47,779 bases of DNA, taken from contig FCNA01000023.1 in NCBI GenBank assembly GCA_900018345.1, forward strand, positions 1-47,779, in the 5' to 3' direction. Under the pieces are notes generated by a model that saw only the letters and a list, made by a program, of their open reading frames with translations, had not been told where the DNA came from and made no database searches. Below, piece by piece: positions 47,632 through 47,779 of the stretch (positions are counted from its first letter, which is position 1; each line of letters begins with the position of its first letter). Source of the DNA: Clostridiales bacterium CHKCI006 (GTDB lineage Bacteria > Bacillota_I > Bacilli_A > Erysipelotrichales > Coprobacillaceae). Both the position numbers and the translations under genes were made by a program.

Positions 47632-47778
47632 TTAGCCTTCTTGATTTGCTTGTTTATACCATGCATCAAGATGGATATTAATACATGCAAGCATTGTAAA
47701 GAATGAATATCTGGCAGTTGTGTGCGTATGCATGTACTCAACATTGTAATTGTTTAGGATACGGTTATTAACTCGTTC
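47632..47778 (-). CDS. DDE-type transposase, C-terminal fragment (cut by window edge)
   Basis: The last 48 codons and stop of a minus-strand gene that continues beyond the window. ERVNNRILNNY, then FFTMLACINIHLDAWYK, resembles the C-terminal end of DDE transposases, where a conserved Glu in an ERVNxR motif completes the catalytic triad. The family is not assigned. The reading frame differs from the fragment at the left end, so two different insertion sequence types may flank the window. Confidence 0.6.
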   Translation of the reverse strand, partial: ERVNNRILNNYNVEYMHTHTTARYSFFTMLACINIHLDAWYKQANQEG

Positions 47779-47779
47779 A

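Overview
The window looks like a low-to-mid GC Firmicutes chromosome, most likely an Erysipelotrichales-type gut anaerobe. This rests on strong AGGAGG ribosome binding sites, many extended -10 promoters (TGnTATnnT), UGA used as a normal stop, the comFA-comFC-secA-prfB block, and genes for peptide and sugar use. Both ends run into truncated transposase genes (1-111 and 47632-47778), so this may be a complete assembly contig that broke at repeated insertion sequences. No tRNA, rRNA, CRISPR array or riboswitch was recognised.

Layout. 0.4-5.1 kb: an M28 aminopeptidase, two small unknown genes, a LysR regulator convergent with a YczE-like membrane protein, and a GNAT acetyltransferase. 5.2-10.1 kb: the coupled rmuC / P-loop kinase / metallo-hydrolase operon, an M19 dipeptidase, and an sdpR-sdpI operon led by a 47-residue cysteine-containing protein. 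10.1-17.7 kb: a B12-binding radical SAM protein, then comFA-comFC-cold-shock protein and secA-prfB. 17.7-23.1 kb: a truncated ABC permease facing a small DAK-like gene, a membrane-anchored GH25 lysozyme, and a five-gene minus-strand operon (membrane protein, LytTR regulator, patatin, PfkB kinase, YcxB-like protein). 23.2-25.8 kb: an M14 carboxypeptidase, an SSB-like protein and a NUDIX hydrolase.

25.8-31.4 kb is the most interesting part. A lipoprotein gene is divergent from blaI-blaR1, and the blaR1 stop overlaps the start of a TPR-nucleotidyltransferase (DUF4037-like) gene, followed by a DUF4125-like gene. A BlaI-type operator (TTACATATGTAA) sits in the lipoprotein promoter. No beta-lactamase or PBP gene is present, so the beta-lactam or cell-wall sensor seems to drive a lipoprotein and an NTase module instead.

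31.4-41 kb: a large nested inverted repeat, a dockerin-bearing glucosaminidase paired with a cadherin-like membrane protein, a PepSY protein with a two-component system, a degenerate sugar kinase, peptidase T, and about 650 bases of decayed DNA. 41.1-47.8 kb: malQ with a CcpA-like site on its promoter, an RluA-type pseudouridine synthase, a large acidic coiled-coil protein with an internal 48-residue duplication, a GH1 6-phospho-beta-glucosidase, and a terminal non-coding stretch with a promoter whose spacer contains ten consecutive G residues (possible phase variation).

Gene packing is tight. At least eight stop codons lie inside the hairpin of the gene's own terminator, and many operon neighbours overlap by 1 or 4 bases.
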